Positions 24,551-37,065 of a stretch of 64,000 nucleotides of DNA are shown here, piece after piece (the stretch's first letter is position 1; each line of letters starts with the position of its first letter). The translations under genes were made by a program, and so were the position numbers. The notes below the pieces were generated by a model, which saw only the letters and a list, made by a program, of their open reading frames with translations, made no database searches and was not told the origin of the DNA. The DNA is taken from assembly GCA_033296885.1 (NCBI GenBank), contig MU863946.1:62001-126000 (forward strand). The letters are read 5' to 3'. The DNA is from Triangularia verruculosa (taxonomy: Eukaryota > Ascomycota > Sordariomycetes > Sordariales > Podosporaceae).

Positions 24551-26126
24551 ATGCAACAACTCAAATCACCACATTCTGATTCTGAAAGCGACGAGGCCGC
24601 CCGACCCTCCGTTCCCTCTGGCATTGCATCCACGACAGAGGCAGCGCCGAACCTACCCCCGTTTGGTGGGCTGCCTTTTCGCTCCGAGATAACTAGTACG
24701 CGATACCCTAACCATATTCCTCCAGTCTATTCAAGTGACCACAATGATGAGGTTCAAACGGCGTTGCCGGTGGCGCCTCCGACATCTTCTCCAACCCCCA
24801 CTGCCCCTTCCCCTTCTAGCAACGTCAGCACCACAAGTGCTAGTAAGAGTAGTGTTCTGACTCTTGAATCAGGGACAGCAGGAATGGACGGAACCAGCCC
24901 ATCGCCGGGAATCAACGGCAGCAGTTCACAACAATCACCGGTAGGGGGTGTATCAATGTATTACCCAGGCCATACGCAAGGAACCTGGCCTACGCCAGCA
25001 GCCAGGGGCTATAGCTACGCGAGCAATAATTCCGCGTCTGGGGGGGGATACCCACGTCCGAGCTACAGCCAGCCTCTTGCCTCGCCCCAACTTTCCCAGT
25101 TCCCAACGCGAGCCCCAACGTCACCAGCTAATGGCGAAGCTTTGCCGGGTACTTCAACATTCCAAGATCATGCGGCGTATTCTGGTGCCGCGGCTGGCGG
25201 CGGTGGCGGCGGACGTGGAGGATCAGGAAGCAACGGTGGTGGTGCCGCCAACACTGGTGTGAACAGTGGTGCAGTGTCTTTTGGCTCGACGACGCTGAAT
25301 ACGCAGCATCATGGACCAGCATCATCAGGTCTTGCCCTGCCCATCCTTGGTGGACCGGGACAAACGAGCTCTCAGCACCCAGCTAGCCAGAGTCCCATGG
25401 GAGCGCCACCCACTGGCCCAGAGGGGCATATTTACCGTTCGGCCTCAACGCCCAATGGATTTTATCCACCTAGCTCGTCACCACAACAGGCGGCGTTTTC
25501 CTTTGCTTCGCAGCCTAGCCCATCACCGACCATTCCCACAGGGCCGCTTCCTGGGAGGACTCCTTTGATTTCGGCGATGCCCTCTTCGCCAATGTATCCT
25601 GGGCCGTCTCGACCCAATCACATGCCACCAGCCACATACCCACAATACACTAACATATCAGGGCCGATCTTGAGCAATGTGCACCATCCAAACCATCCCA
25701 TGGCCACCATGTACAGCCACTCTCATCACTTCGCGATGCATCAGAATATGTACCTCAGTAACCAGCCGCATCAGCAACAACAAGATCGTCCTTTCAAATG
25801 CGAACAATGTCCTCAGGGCTTCAACAGGAATCATGATCTTAAACGGCATGCCAGGATCCACCTGGCGATAAAGCCCTTTCCTTGTAACATGTGCGAGAAG
25901 AGTTTCTCGAGAAAAGATGCGCTCAAGGCGAGTCCTGAGTTCTTCGGCTATGGTTGTTTGTGTTGAATGGACGTACTAACTTTGTTTCCAGCGGCATAAA
26001 ATGGTCAAGGGATGCGATACAAAGGACAAGAGCATACCAAGCGCCGTCAATCCGAACGAGCAGAGAGAGAGCCCCCATTCTGACGACGGCGACAGGAATA
26101 GTCCAACAGCCATCAAGAAGGAATAA
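24551..26126 (+). CDS. C2H2 zinc-finger transcription factor, FlbC-like
   Basis: Two C2H2 fingers sit at the extreme C-terminus: the first near residues 417-437 (CEQCPQGFNRNHDLKRHARIH), the second starting CNMCEKSFSRKDALKRH and ending with a Cys (VKGC) in place of the last His. This pair and its spacing resemble FlbC, the Aspergillus regulator of conidiation upstream of brlA. The Swi5/Ace2 fingers are a more distant resemblance. Exons 24551-25927 and 25992-26126 give 503 residues. The N-terminal 410 residues are low-complexity (Ser/Pro/Gly, with a glycine run near residues 215-235). The intron interrupts finger 2 and its donor must be GC (AAG|GCGAGT), with TACTAAC branch and CAG acceptor, because only that junction rebuilds the finger. 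The gene is isolated in a roughly 15 kb gene-poor stretch. A further upstream exon cannot be excluded. Confidence 0.8.
25928..25991 (+). other. GC-AG intron inside a zinc finger
   Basis: Donor GCGAGT, branch GTACTAAC at 25973-25980 and acceptor CAG. Joining AAG to CGG restores DALKRHKMVKGC. Not splicing yields a frame that terminates after 12 more codons and destroys finger 2. Confidence 0.7.
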
Positions 26127-26813
26127 TAGACTATTTGCTCCAGAAAGAACGTCGATTCTCGATCAAATTGGGGCTCCGAGACGATATCAAGTAGAGAAGG
26201 TGAAGGATGTATAAAAATAGGGGGCGGAAAATTGGTCGGGTTTTGTTTCGTGGGAGTATTGCTGTTTGGTTCTGTCTTGTTCATGCTTCTTTGTCTTTGC
26301 ACACAACATGATATTTCATGAATGATGGAGACTGGCGTTTAGGGTCTGGACCAGCGAACTGGGAGTTCTCGATTTGATACCCAACTGCTGCGTTTCTCTT
26401 TTCCTGACACATTTCTACCTCGGACAAAAATATGGCGCGGATAGGTCTCAAAGCGAGCTTCACGGCTCCTATGGTCATCACAAGGGTTTCTTTTTAGCAC
26501 ACGGCTCCTCATCTCTGGGACAAGAGAGGACAGCCATCTGGAGTTGGGTCATTCCGATTTGGGCTCGGAGGACAAATGGACACATGCACAACACAGAAGG
26601 AAAGATGAGGATATGGGCGTCTAAACTATTACCATTTTTGGGTCAGGATTAGGGTCGGCTGGTTAGTCCTCTTTTGCTTTTCTTTTGCTTTTCCTTTTTC
26701 TCTTTTGCTTACCTTGGGCTTTTCTTTTTCGGAAAGGGGCGGGAGAGTTCTTGTGCGTTGGATGTTATTGTTCGATTTGATGTTTTTTTTTCAGTTTTGG
26801 ACAATTGTGGTTG

Positions 26814-26867
26814 GAGAGGTTTGATGGATGGATCGTGATAGAGAGGTGTGATGGATGGGTTGTGATG
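26814..26867 (+). repeat. 27-nt imperfect tandem duplication
   Basis: Two adjacent copies beginning GAGAGGT, differing at four of 27 positions. Intergenic, about 700 bp downstream of the FlbC-like stop codon, with no coding role seen. Confidence 0.75.
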
Positions 26868-27222
26868 TTTTTGCCTCTCTCCTGAAACGCGCTTGTCTAT
26901 CTAACCATTCGAAAGTACGAAAAGGAAACTTTAGGGTACCCTTTGAGCGATAGATAGATGGCAGCGAGCGCGAGTTGAGACTTGTCTTATATCTGGATAT
27001 CGGGGCAAAAAAGCGCCAGCGTTAAGATGGACGAGATAGGAGGATTAACGGAATATTTGTTTCGTTACGACCGATGCATCACAACTTTGGCAGTCAAGGT
27101 TTAAGGCCCAGCGATGGATGATGATGTGTGTATATATATTTATATGAAGTGTTATGGGGAGGCCTTTTGGCATTTTAGGGCACAAGGCGGGACACATGGC
27201 AACAGACGCGGGTCAGGCATCT

Positions 27223-27285
27223 GGGGATGGGGATGGGGCGGAGAACTTTGACTGCTAATTCTGGAAGAGGGTGGGGGGGGGGGGG
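27223..27285 (+). repeat. G-tract cluster (possible G-quadruplex)
   Basis: Three GGGG tracts separated by AT, then CGG, followed 30 bp later by a run of 13 G. The arrangement could form a G-quadruplex on the plus strand; this is inferred from tract spacing only. Confidence 0.5.
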
Positions 27286-30200
27286 ACAGTGGAGGGGGAT
27301 TTTGATCAGTACTCTTACTTTCTTTTTCACTGGTAAATGATTTTCTTGAGGGGTTTTATCTGTTTTTTTTTTTTTAAGAAGAAACGGTATAAAAAGTATG
27401 AATTCAGCCCTGAGCGGATTCCAGCACCCCTAGCGTTTAAAGTCATCCTTGACCGTGAACCCCATATGTTCTTTACTCTAACCAAACTCACTTCAAATAT
27501 TGTAACCTGACAAGCTACCCCGGAACTGAGCACAATTCCAAAGGTCTTCCAGGATAACCAGGGGCGGTTGTCCAAGGATGAGAAGATTCCATTACCAAAT
27601 CAGATCCCCCAACAACCACAAGCAGAACACCAAACCACCTTCGCTTCGTTTTGTGGGTTGTACAGCAGCAAAGCTGACCAAGAAGCCCAGGCCCGTCCCA
27701 GATCCGATCAAGATAGCCACCTGCTCGGTCCGGGAAAGCAAAAGCCGGCCATGTTAAATGTGTTGTTGACCATTATACCCAATATGCTTGTTGCCTCTTT
27801 CAGGTTTCAAGAAAAAGCAACAGGCCTGCCTACCTCTACAACTGTCACACTAGCGGATATACATTTCCATACATGCCATAATGACCTGGAAAAACAGAGG
27901 TTCATGGTTTACAAGGCCTGACAACTGATCGCCGAAGGCAAGCAGAACATGCGATGGCCCACATAAACAACGCATGAAATGCCCTAAGAAGGCAAGTACT
28001 TTATGCCGGCATCTAGGTATGTATGCTTGTATGGTGCTTGGCAGTAGACACGAGATGGCTCGATTGGCCTGATCGGTGTTGGCTGGACTCTCTTTGGCTC
28101 ACCAACAAAACCCCTGCTCTCCCATCTCGATCCCCGGTGTGAATCAGGCCTCATATTAGGTTGGCCATAAGGGAACACAGACTCTTCATCAAGGGTACTC
28201 ATTTGATGACTCGTCTTATGAGAGGTGTAGCACCAAAAGGATCCATGAATCCCGCCGGTCTGACCCTCCTTCACCGGTCTGAAATATCATTACATACATG
28301 GATGCCCACCCTTCCACTGCCTTCCGAATATTCTCTCGCCCCCAGAACGACATGAGAAGCCGGGCGGGGGCGCCGGTCGTGAATGGGCAACGTTGGATTG
28401 TCCCATGCATACCACACCTCCCATTGGGGGTCCTGCCATGCAAGAACGACACACCCGCACGCTGCAGTGAAATCCCTGAGCTAGGGGACGGTGTTAGTGT
28501 GGGGGTGCACTTACCGTTTCCACTTTCTTCCTTGGTTTTTCTTTTTCATGTCTTTCGCTCGTATCGTCGGATAAGAAGTAGGGGGTGTCTGACCTGGTTT
28601 GACTGTGAAGTGCGGCTGAAGAGCGAGAAGCTTGCCAAAGACGGATGGTGTTCGAGCCCACTTACAGTTTCGGTCGCAGTGAGTGCTTATTGTGTCCAGT
28701 GAAGTCTTCACCTTGTGGCAAAAACGTATCCAACAACGCGGCTACATACATGTTGGCGCCTGCGCTGAGTCTGTCGATGGAAAGGAGGCGTGCGGAGTCG
28801 AACGCCCCTCCAGTAGTTTGAGGCGCCCAAGGCGATGTGCCGCTCCTGAACGGCAGCACGCATGGTTGTCGGCCGGGGTCGGGGGTGGCAGTCATGGCGT
28901 TTTGGGCGGCTTCAGATATTCAGCCCGGGCCAGATCAGGAAATACCAGGCTAGAGTGGTTAAGACAATGTCAGCCGATCTCGGTGACGGTTTAACACCAA
29001 AACATTTCTGTTAATGTATGCGTATGGTCAGGGACGAAGATCGGGTGAATACAGATGTTGGACAGGGCAAGGAACTGACGGTCTTGTCATCTGCCACCTC
29101 AGCCAATCCGTCTAGGCACCTCGAGGGCTTCCTGGGGTCGGCCACATCGAGTGACAAGTCCAGAATACCATTCGCGCGTTGCGCCGTGCTCCTCGCCGTC
29201 TGTCAGCACCGTGCAACGGACCTTGCTGGCGCTCACGCTCCCCACCGGGTTCTCCCTTTACCTCAGCCACCCTCCTGTGACTTATTCAAGTTGCGAGCGA
29301 GAGCAGAGGAATGATCACAGTGTTGACCGCCATCTTGCCAGCTAGCCTACCGATCTGGGAGTTCCGACTCGCAGGATGTGGCTACCACGAGAAGGCAATG
29401 GCACATGTACCCTAAATGTTGCCGCAGGGGTAGACATAGAATTAGCTCTTCGAAATGGTAATGCCAAGTCGAAATATCGTTGTGGATGGACATTGTTACT
29501 GATGACTGAGATGTCCCCGACTAAACATCATAGCCGAAGTTGTACAATGCATGCACGAATCTCATAGCCGAAGACTCCTTCGTCGATAGAGAATCGTGGG
29601 CCCAGTGCAAGCCACCATCAAGTCAAGAGACGTTCTCTGTCGATTTTGAATCAATGCCGAGCTCCTCAAGGTGTGGCTGCCGGGCAGAACGCCAGATCGA
29701 CAGGAGGCTGGATCGGGAGCTTAGCCCAACCAGGGTCGAGATGAAAGCTGAGGCTGAGACACTCGAATGATATTCCCACATCACAACCTTGACCCGACAC
29801 GGTGGAGATGTTGAAAAGCGACGGCCTATGTAGTTAACTTCCTGGAAGCAAATCACTATGCGCCTTCGCTGATTCTTGGGCTTACATTGAGGTGGGCGGG
29901 TGCTACTTTGGTCACCGGAGGACCGGAACTTCACCCCAGTGAATTTCATCAGATGCGCATCCATGTTAAAGAAACACGACGTTTGGATATTGCCTTGTTG
30001 ATAATCGTCGCCAATGTTGTTCCGCCTTGAAAATTATTAGTCTTGCCACTCCTGGGGGATTACAGACACTTTCCGAAGGATCCTGAGCATGGAGAGAAAG
30101 TGGAAAGGCTGTGGAACCGTCGTACTCGCGTTGTATGGTTCCTGTTCCGAGGAAGAGAAGTCAGACATGATCTCCCTTGGAGTGTGGGCTCACATCCATG

Positions 30201-31825
30201 CTCGATAGTGCTGTTAGTGTTGTCGACATCCCACTCGGTCTCCAAGCTCAGGCCGATTGTGGTGATACTGTATGAAGGTAGCAGTGGCAAGGAGGAGTAC
30301 TGAGTATGGTATGAAACATCAATTCGAGTATGTCTTGGGAAAACCACTGGCTAACGCCGGGATACAGAGTGGCTTGTCGTTAGAATAGACTCGATTGGGA
30401 CCGTGTCTCCGGGATGGCTCGATGCAACTGCAGCTGTGGGCTAGTCCAACGTAAAATGTCTCCGGGCGGGCACCGACAATGTGCGTTGAGATTACCGGTT
30501 TTGGCGGTTAAACGGATGCGGATGGTCGCTGTCGGTCGGCCTCGGGGAGGCCCATATCCTGCAGCCTCAGACTTAAGAGTTGTGGTGAGTTGGCATGGGA
30601 TGTTGAGTCCTGTCTGATCACGTCCTCGCCAGACCAAACAGTGAGCACCTCTTTCCTAGAACTCGCTCACACCTACCTGCCGGTTGTTTGTCCAACGCAA
30701 CTTCCTTCAGGCATGGGCTGAAGCAACTTGAACCATCATGACAACTGTCAAACTCAAGCAGCAGTGGAAGGAGGAAGGTTCACCTGGGACCAGGAAGGCT
30801 CATACCATATAACCGGCATATGCAAGGCGGTGCGGTGGAGTCTCGTCCGTCGTAACGTTACCTGTATGGCAGGCATAGGCGGTAGGTGCACTTCTTCAAT
30901 CCCCCAGCTTTGTACTTTTCGAGTTCGAACTTAATAAACCGCGCCTTCCCCAGACCAAGAATCCACCAACGCATCCTCCAGAATCACAGGTCTCACTGTC
31001 GCAATGACGATGAAGACGGCCATTGGTTTCATGAGCAATTGATCCTGCTCAATGACCAAGCCTATTCTTGATGCCTTGTCTTCCACTGCCTCGGAAAGCT
31101 GGTACCTTGACGCTGTCGTGTATAGCATTGAAGTTCATATATCAGTTACGGCATATTCACGGGACACGATACAGGTTCTCTATTTCTCGATTTCTAGAAG
31201 GACAATGGAATATCTATGAAGACTGAACATCTACTACACTGGTGCTCTTTGTACATATGGCCCCCTGGTCCGCCATCTGCAAACGCTCCCGCCCCCACAT
31301 TTCAACCGACCCCTGTCTCTGCATCACCCCCACATTTGAGCATGTTTCTTCCAAATCGAGACACAGATCACCATGGCATTGCGGAACATAAACCTCCCTC
31401 GCCGCCTCGTGCGTGATCTTCCCTTCTCATCCACGTTTCATTCTCCAAAGACAACAACTTGCTCACATTGTACTTTTATGTATCACGAAGGCGATAAATA
31501 TATAATTCACCCACGCTCTCTGTACGAGCCATCCCGTCTTCTCCGTTCGATTCATGAAGAAGGGGTCACGGATTACCATACCCCACGCGACGGCTAAACG
31601 GCAGTTGGACAAACACAGATTATCGAGATTATCGAGATACAAGAAATATACCAGAGCAGCCACTTTAAGATCTTGTATCACCAGAAGTGCGGGTTCCCCT
31701 CTCTCTCTTTCCCTTCGTCCCTTTGCAACCTCCCGTCAGCCACGTTGCGTGGCATTGTCAAGCAACTGCGACAAAGAACGCCCCTGAAATCCCCATCACA
31801 ATTCAAGACGCCACTTTGGATATCT

Positions 31826-31853
31826 ACAACAACAACAACAACAACAACAACAC
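31826..31853 (+). repeat. (ACA/CAA)n microsatellite in the leader of the copper transporter
   Basis: About nine ACA units end 13 bases before the ATG at 31867. CAA repeats are unstructured in mRNA and may favour ribosome scanning. A role here is inferred. Confidence 0.7.
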
Positions 31854-31866
31854 ATAATTCAAACCA

Positions 31867-32528
31867 ATGGACCCATTAATCTATGCCCGCCACGGCGCCG
31901 ACGCCCATGCCGGCCACTCCTCCGTCACCGGCACCGATGGCTCAATGTCCACGGACACCCACATGTCCATGATGGCCGTCTTCCAAACCTCCATGGCCAC
32001 TTCCCTCTTTTCGACAAAGTGGACTCCCACCACCACCGGCGCCTACGCGGGGACGTGTATCTTTCTCATCGTTTTCGCTGCCATCTTCAGAGGCCTTCTC
32101 GCGCTCAAGTCCTGGCAAGAGTTGAGGTGGCTGGATAAGGAGATGAACAGGCGGTATGTGGTGGTCAATGGGAAGGCGCCGTTGGCAGAGAATCTCAGCA
32201 GGGACTCGCTGGGGAAGAGTGCGGTGCTGAGCGAGAATGGGGTGGAGGAGAATGTGGTTGTTGTGCAGAGGAGAACGGGCGGCCATGCGAGGCCGTGGAG
32301 GCTGAGTGTTGACCCAGTGAGGGCAGTGATTGATACCGTTGTGGCGGGTGTTGGTTATTTACTGTGAGTATCTTTTCACGATTCACTTCTATTGAAGACT
32401 AAGCTAATCATGACGGTAGGATGTTGGCGGTCATGAGTATGAATGTTGGATACTTCCTGTCGGTGTTGGGCGGCACGTTCCTAGGGAGTCTGCTCGTGGG
32501 GAGGTATAGTTCTGCTACGGAGCACTGA
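31867..32528 (+). CDS. Ctr-family high-affinity copper transporter
   Basis: Trimeric copper(I) importer. Exons 31867-32363 and 32420-32528 encode 201 residues. The N-terminus is His- and Met-rich (M27, M33, M35, M36, M43; MSM and HMSMM clusters), as in Ctr ectodomains. Transmembrane segment 1 is about residues 57-79, followed by a cytosolic loop of about 70 residues. The second and third membrane segments are nearly fused and contain the family MxxxM motif (M167-M171) and the glycine packing motif GGTFLG (GxxxG at 184-188). The 56-nt intron falls directly before the MxxxM codons. Two TTGCTCA cores upstream (31032-31038 reversed, 31460-31466) resemble the yeast Mac1 copper-response element with one mismatch. 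Whether it acts at the plasma membrane or vacuole cannot be decided. The short length is normal for the family. Confidence 0.88.
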
Positions 32529-35500
32529 AATTGGGCATTTTTGGCACGGAGTTTATCATGGGCGTTGGTAATTGGCTTTGGATATCTTTTTCCCTCTTAA
32601 TTTTGGGTTAGACTCATGGTTGGTCTGGATCACGACATTGGAATGTAGGACGCAGGAGGGCATGGTTCTAAAGGACGACCACATAACTGCTGCTTGAGGT
32701 GTTGCTGAGACTCACTGTTGTCTGGAGCGGCTCGTCAGAACCATCGACAATCCCATTATCACCAAGTTTCTTTGATGGTGTTAACGCGCGCCCCTCCATC
32801 TGATCACCGTCGTGCTTTAGTCCCGCATTAACCCCGAAATCTTGCTCAAACCTGCGCACCGCTGACAGGCCGCTTGCTGGCTGACAGCGGGTCTCCCCAC
32901 AGTTTTGAACGTAATGCCAAGATGCCTATTTTTATCGAGCCAGCAGGTACCTTTGTGGCTTTTCGATACCAATATCACATCAAGTACCGAAACGATGCCT
33001 CTCAAACATGGATACAAAGCAAGCACATCGCCCCGTTAGATGTTATCTCCTTCTCTTTACCTTGAGATCATGACTAAAACCAAGCCCATCAACACCGGTT
33101 GTTGGTTTTCGTGGGTGCACTGGTGCAGGAAGACACACAAGATTTGCTTCTTGAGATGGAGAGGGCAAGAAGCTATCTGCAAGCAAGACGCGTCATGAGT
33201 GAATGGGTAGCGATCTGGGAGAAGAGCAATGGGACCTGCCTAATGTGTCGAGAAAATATAGGAGGAGGGTGAAATGCCGATGCCTTCAACGCTACACTCT
33301 CGACGTGCGCTGGGAGAAAATAGGACCTGGGTGATCCATTTCCAAGATTATTAAGACGATGATAAAAAGCTCATACCCCTACGTCGGATAGCTGAAAATA
33401 TGAATCTGACCCATTTGACCCCTTACGACCCCTTATGACCACTTTGATGTAGTCAAGGGACTTGCTAACTCTTTCTCTGTTCAGTATGATCGATAAGCAA
33501 AGCAGCCGAATGACATTGAAATTTGAAAGATGGGAAGGGGCAACTTCATCTGTTGCTCCCCGTCTCTCTCGGCCCAAGTCCTTCAATGCTCCACAGGACA
33601 ACCACAGATGCGGTATAGACCAGTGTAGTTGCTCCCACACAAATCAAGGTCATTCTGTCCAGCTTTTGTGGTGAACAGTTGCTCCCAGATCTGCTCTGGT
33701 TAGACCCGCGAAGGAGCAACCTCTTGCAGGACACCGTTCCTGCTTGTTGACTGTGCCTCAAGAAATGATCCAAGGTTCTAGTAAGGTATAGTAGGCAATA
33801 GCAGTAGTTTACTCCCCACATATTTACTTGCTCTTGTTGCCAGCAGTGGTGTCGGGTAATGAGCTTCTCACCCAAGGCTCTCGAGATGCTGCGCCAAGGT
33901 CAATGTTGTCAATGATGCTGTTGTTAGCCGGCAGCATAAGGCGTGTGATCTGATCGAAAACAAATTGAACATCTCTGTAGAACAGCGGCTCCATCGCCCA
34001 AGGTCATTGGTACCCCTGTAGACATTGTCATTCGTGGATATCCTCACAGTAGTGTATCCGACGACTTGAATCTCTCACGTTGATAACACAATTCCCAAAT
34101 CAATTCAAGTATATATATATCGTACCCAAAATAGAAAGTCGTAAAGGTGCCCTGTCTGTCTCGGTTTTCGGGAGTGGTACCCCCCTTTCCCCCAACGAGT
34201 GGACCGCCACCATAGGTATTGAACTATTCCCTTCAAGGGAAAGTGCAACTGCAATTCCCCAAACTCAATCCCTTCTCCTCTCGTCGGTCGCTGGGATGAA
34301 AAAAAAAAAACACCAAAGTTTAAAAATGGGGTGAGAATGACCAAGTCCGGTCTGCCTTGTCCTAATCGGGTCAGGGGCTGGGACGGTGTAAGTCGTGTAA
34401 GTCAACCTTCTGCTTTCGGCGATGTTTTGTGGACCAAGGGGCTTTGCTGGCAAGCCGATGTTAACATTTGGGATCTTGCCGTTTCGAGCGGTGATTTCAA
34501 CGAGGAGGTAAACACTCTGGCTGCATGTCTGCTATATTGTTACTCCTCGTCCACTGACGCTCAGCTCTGGCTGACTGGGATTTGGGAACCGCTGGAATGT
34601 TGTGGCTAAAATCGTGATTGTGGAAAGTTGGCGAGTAGATTGGGCTTGGGCATCAGGCCATGTGAGAAACCAAAGGCTGATTCACTCAAAGTATTATTCA
34701 CTACAAGTACGGAGCAACGAGAGGAGGGGTTTGGCCCTGGGTGTTCCTGATGGTCGCTGTTATTGTCGTATTGTTCAAGGTAGGTCGACGGAAACGGCTG
34801 GGATCCCCGTCGCCGCAACGACAAGCAGACCACCGCCACGAAAAAGGAAAGTCGTCGTCGGTCGGTCGGTCGGTCGGCTGGTCGTCCACCACTTTGAATG
34901 CAAGGGGTATCCCGGCCGCTCCATTTCTCCAGTTTGCCTGCTGCATCATCGCATTACCCATGAGGCTCTCGACTGCGGGTGGTAAAACCCGACCAAGCAA
35001 GTGGGTAGCCGCCGGCAGGCAGTTAACCCCTAAACAATGGCGGTAATCAAAAGCCGGGCAGCCAGTCCGTGTCCGTGAGCGATCAATGATTGATGCCCGG
35101 TCCGGTTAGGATCACATTACTCAAAAGTCGAAAGGGGATTAGCCAGTTCCCGTGTAAGCCGGCTGTTTGCTCCTTCCCAGTTGGGCACATCTCGTTAACC
35201 TTATCCTCACGTCGACTCAAGGACCGTTTCGTCCCATCTAAGGAGCAGTGACCAGCAACACCAACCGAGTGAACAAGTCGGATTATGAACTCGTTGTATT
35301 TCGGGGGTGAACTTTGTGCTATATCATACAAGTATAGGTAACCATTTTCTTCCGACGCCTCCCTTCCCCTTCCCATGTCCCTCTTCCAACGCAGCACATT
35401 TATCATCGCCTCCTCCAACAAGCTGCCCGCCTTTGCCCAAAAGGAGGCACCATAATGAGCAAATGACCCGAACAGAGGGCCCCGGTCAAATGATCGTTCA

Positions 35501-36247
35501 TCAAATCGATGAGCAGAATCTGGAAATATGGAAAGGATTCGCTCATCTATGACGTGAAATATTGCTGTCCTCATGGCTGGCCGAGCCGTTCCCAATTCTC
35601 TTAGATCCATAAGACTTCTCTGTTTCATATGTCGCTGCTCCGAACGCTGCATGTCCACCCAATCCCTCGCCAAAAGAGAACCAGAAAAGAGCTTGAAGAA
35701 CGACGGCAGAACCTCCAGGCGAACTTGACAACGCCAAGTTGCCAAAAAGAGAAAAAGAAAATCTGACAAGCCGACGCCGCTATAGGCAGACCCAACCTCC
35801 CAGAATCCCCGAATGCCAAAGGCATTTTCGGTCTATAATCCTTCGTCCGCCACGCTTTTTCATCGAACCGCCACCTTTACAGCGCCGTACAAACAGCATG
35901 AAGAATCTGTCAAGAACCAGAACCCAGACGTGCTCAAGTAGAAATCCACAGCTGACCGTCTGTCACATGAACGGGCCGAGTGCCCAAATGATCAACAAAG
36001 ACGACCATGAGGGAGGTGATATGGGTAGAAACGAATCCCCGGCAGAACACCGCCGAAGCAAAAGGTATAAAATATGGAAGTAGATAATGGACATGCCCAA
36101 TCAAACGCCGAACCAGATAAGCCTCGTAACAGGTGGGGGCCTCATCGTGATGGATGTCGAATGCGAAACAGTCGTTTACACGGGTGCATTAATTGCTGGG
36201 TATTGAGTTACGTGAGTGAAAGTCATGACAAAATTCGACTGGTATGG
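32529..36247. other. 3.7 kb region without recognised genes
   Basis: Flanks of the copper transporter and Mcm1 (3' side). A minus-strand frame at 35652-35083 (189 residues from its first ATG) has no recognisable domain. A (TCGG)n tract lies at 34857-34878. Nothing else is supported. Confidence 0.5.
34857..34878 (+). repeat. (GGTC/TCGG)n tetranucleotide tract
   Basis: About five GGTC units following a short GTC run. Simple sequence in an intergenic region. Confidence 0.7.
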
Positions 36248-37065
36248 TTATGACTGGTGCCCAGTGTGCTGTTGCAGACCGGACTGGGGCATGTATTGAC
36301 CGCCGCGCTGCTGGTTCACGTAGTTCTGGTAAGCAATGGCGCTTGGATCCATCCCCCCAACGGGCATATAGTTGGGAGGCATGGAATGAGGCTGTGGCAT
36401 CCCGGGCCGCCCCTGTTGGGGAGGAAGGTGGGTGCTGGGAGGCTCCTCAGGGGAGTCAGCATTCGCATCGTCGGCGCCATTTTCAGCGCCACCAGACGGC
36501 TCTGGCGCGTTAAGGCAAGCCTAGAGAGCAGAGTGTTAGACGCATGCAGCTCGCAGGTTTTTTTTTTTGGCTGAAGTTCTTACCTGAATCAGATTCTTGC
36601 CCTCGGACTTGGTGACCAAAGGTTGCAGCTTTGGCGTCGTGAATGTGTAGACGAGACCGGTTTCCGACACGACAAGAAGGAGCACTTGGGTGCCCGTCAA
36701 AACTGATAATTCGTAGGCCTATCGAAGAGAAGCGTGGGTTAGCGATTGATCGTGAAGAAAACACGCGTCGTACGAGAAGCGCGCTGCCGCGTTCAGAGGT
36801 TCCAACATACCTTCTTCATGATGCCAGCCTTGCGCTTAGAAAAAGTGATGTGTCGGCGCGACTTATCGCTGATGAACTTGATCTCAATCTTGCGGCGCTC
36901 ACGGCCACCCTTCTCGTCGTCATCGTCGTCGTCGTCAGCGGTGCTAGGGCGGGCGCGCTTGATGCCACGAGACTCTCCTGCGACAGCGTTACCATTGCCG
37001 ACCGAGTGCGCGTCGTCGAGCTCGGTTGGCGAGGTTTGGTCGTGCTGGTCAGTGATGTCGGCCAT
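36248..37065 (-). CDS. mcm1: MADS-box transcription factor Mcm1 (SRF-type)
   Basis: DNA-binding MADS/SAM-domain regulator that with partner factors controls mating, cell-cycle and sexual-development genes in ascomycetes. Exons 37065-36811, 36718-36584 and 36520-36248 encode 220 residues. An acidic tract with seven Asp (residues 44-50) precedes the MADS domain, residues about 57-112 (RRKIEIKFISDKSRRHITFSKRKAGIMKK joined to AYELSVLTGTQVLLLVVSETG). This is the SRF/Mcm1 type, not the MEF2/Rlm1 type. The SAM extension (VYTFTTPKLQPLV) follows. The C-terminal 90 residues are Pro/Gln/Met-rich, a likely activation region. Introns are 92 and 63 nt. The first splits the MADS domain. The second has a long T-run in its pyrimidine tract. 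The family call is very strong. Confidence 0.96.

Larger units (their letters stand above)
26127..31866. other. 5.7 kb region without recognised genes
   Basis: Downstream flank of the FlbC-like gene and upstream region of the copper transporter. No supported coding region. It contains a CTTTTG-rich tract (26664-26712), a 27-nt imperfect tandem duplication (26814-26867), G-tracts (27223-27242 and G13 at 27273-27285), a 12-base repeat near 29527/29562 and an ACA/CAA microsatellite just before 31867. Confidence 0.5.

Noticed and set aside
35083..35769. 228-codon minus-strand frame
   Set aside because: First codon is TTG; from the first ATG (35652) 189 residues with no recognisable domain or hydrophobic pattern. 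Kept only as a possible orphan.
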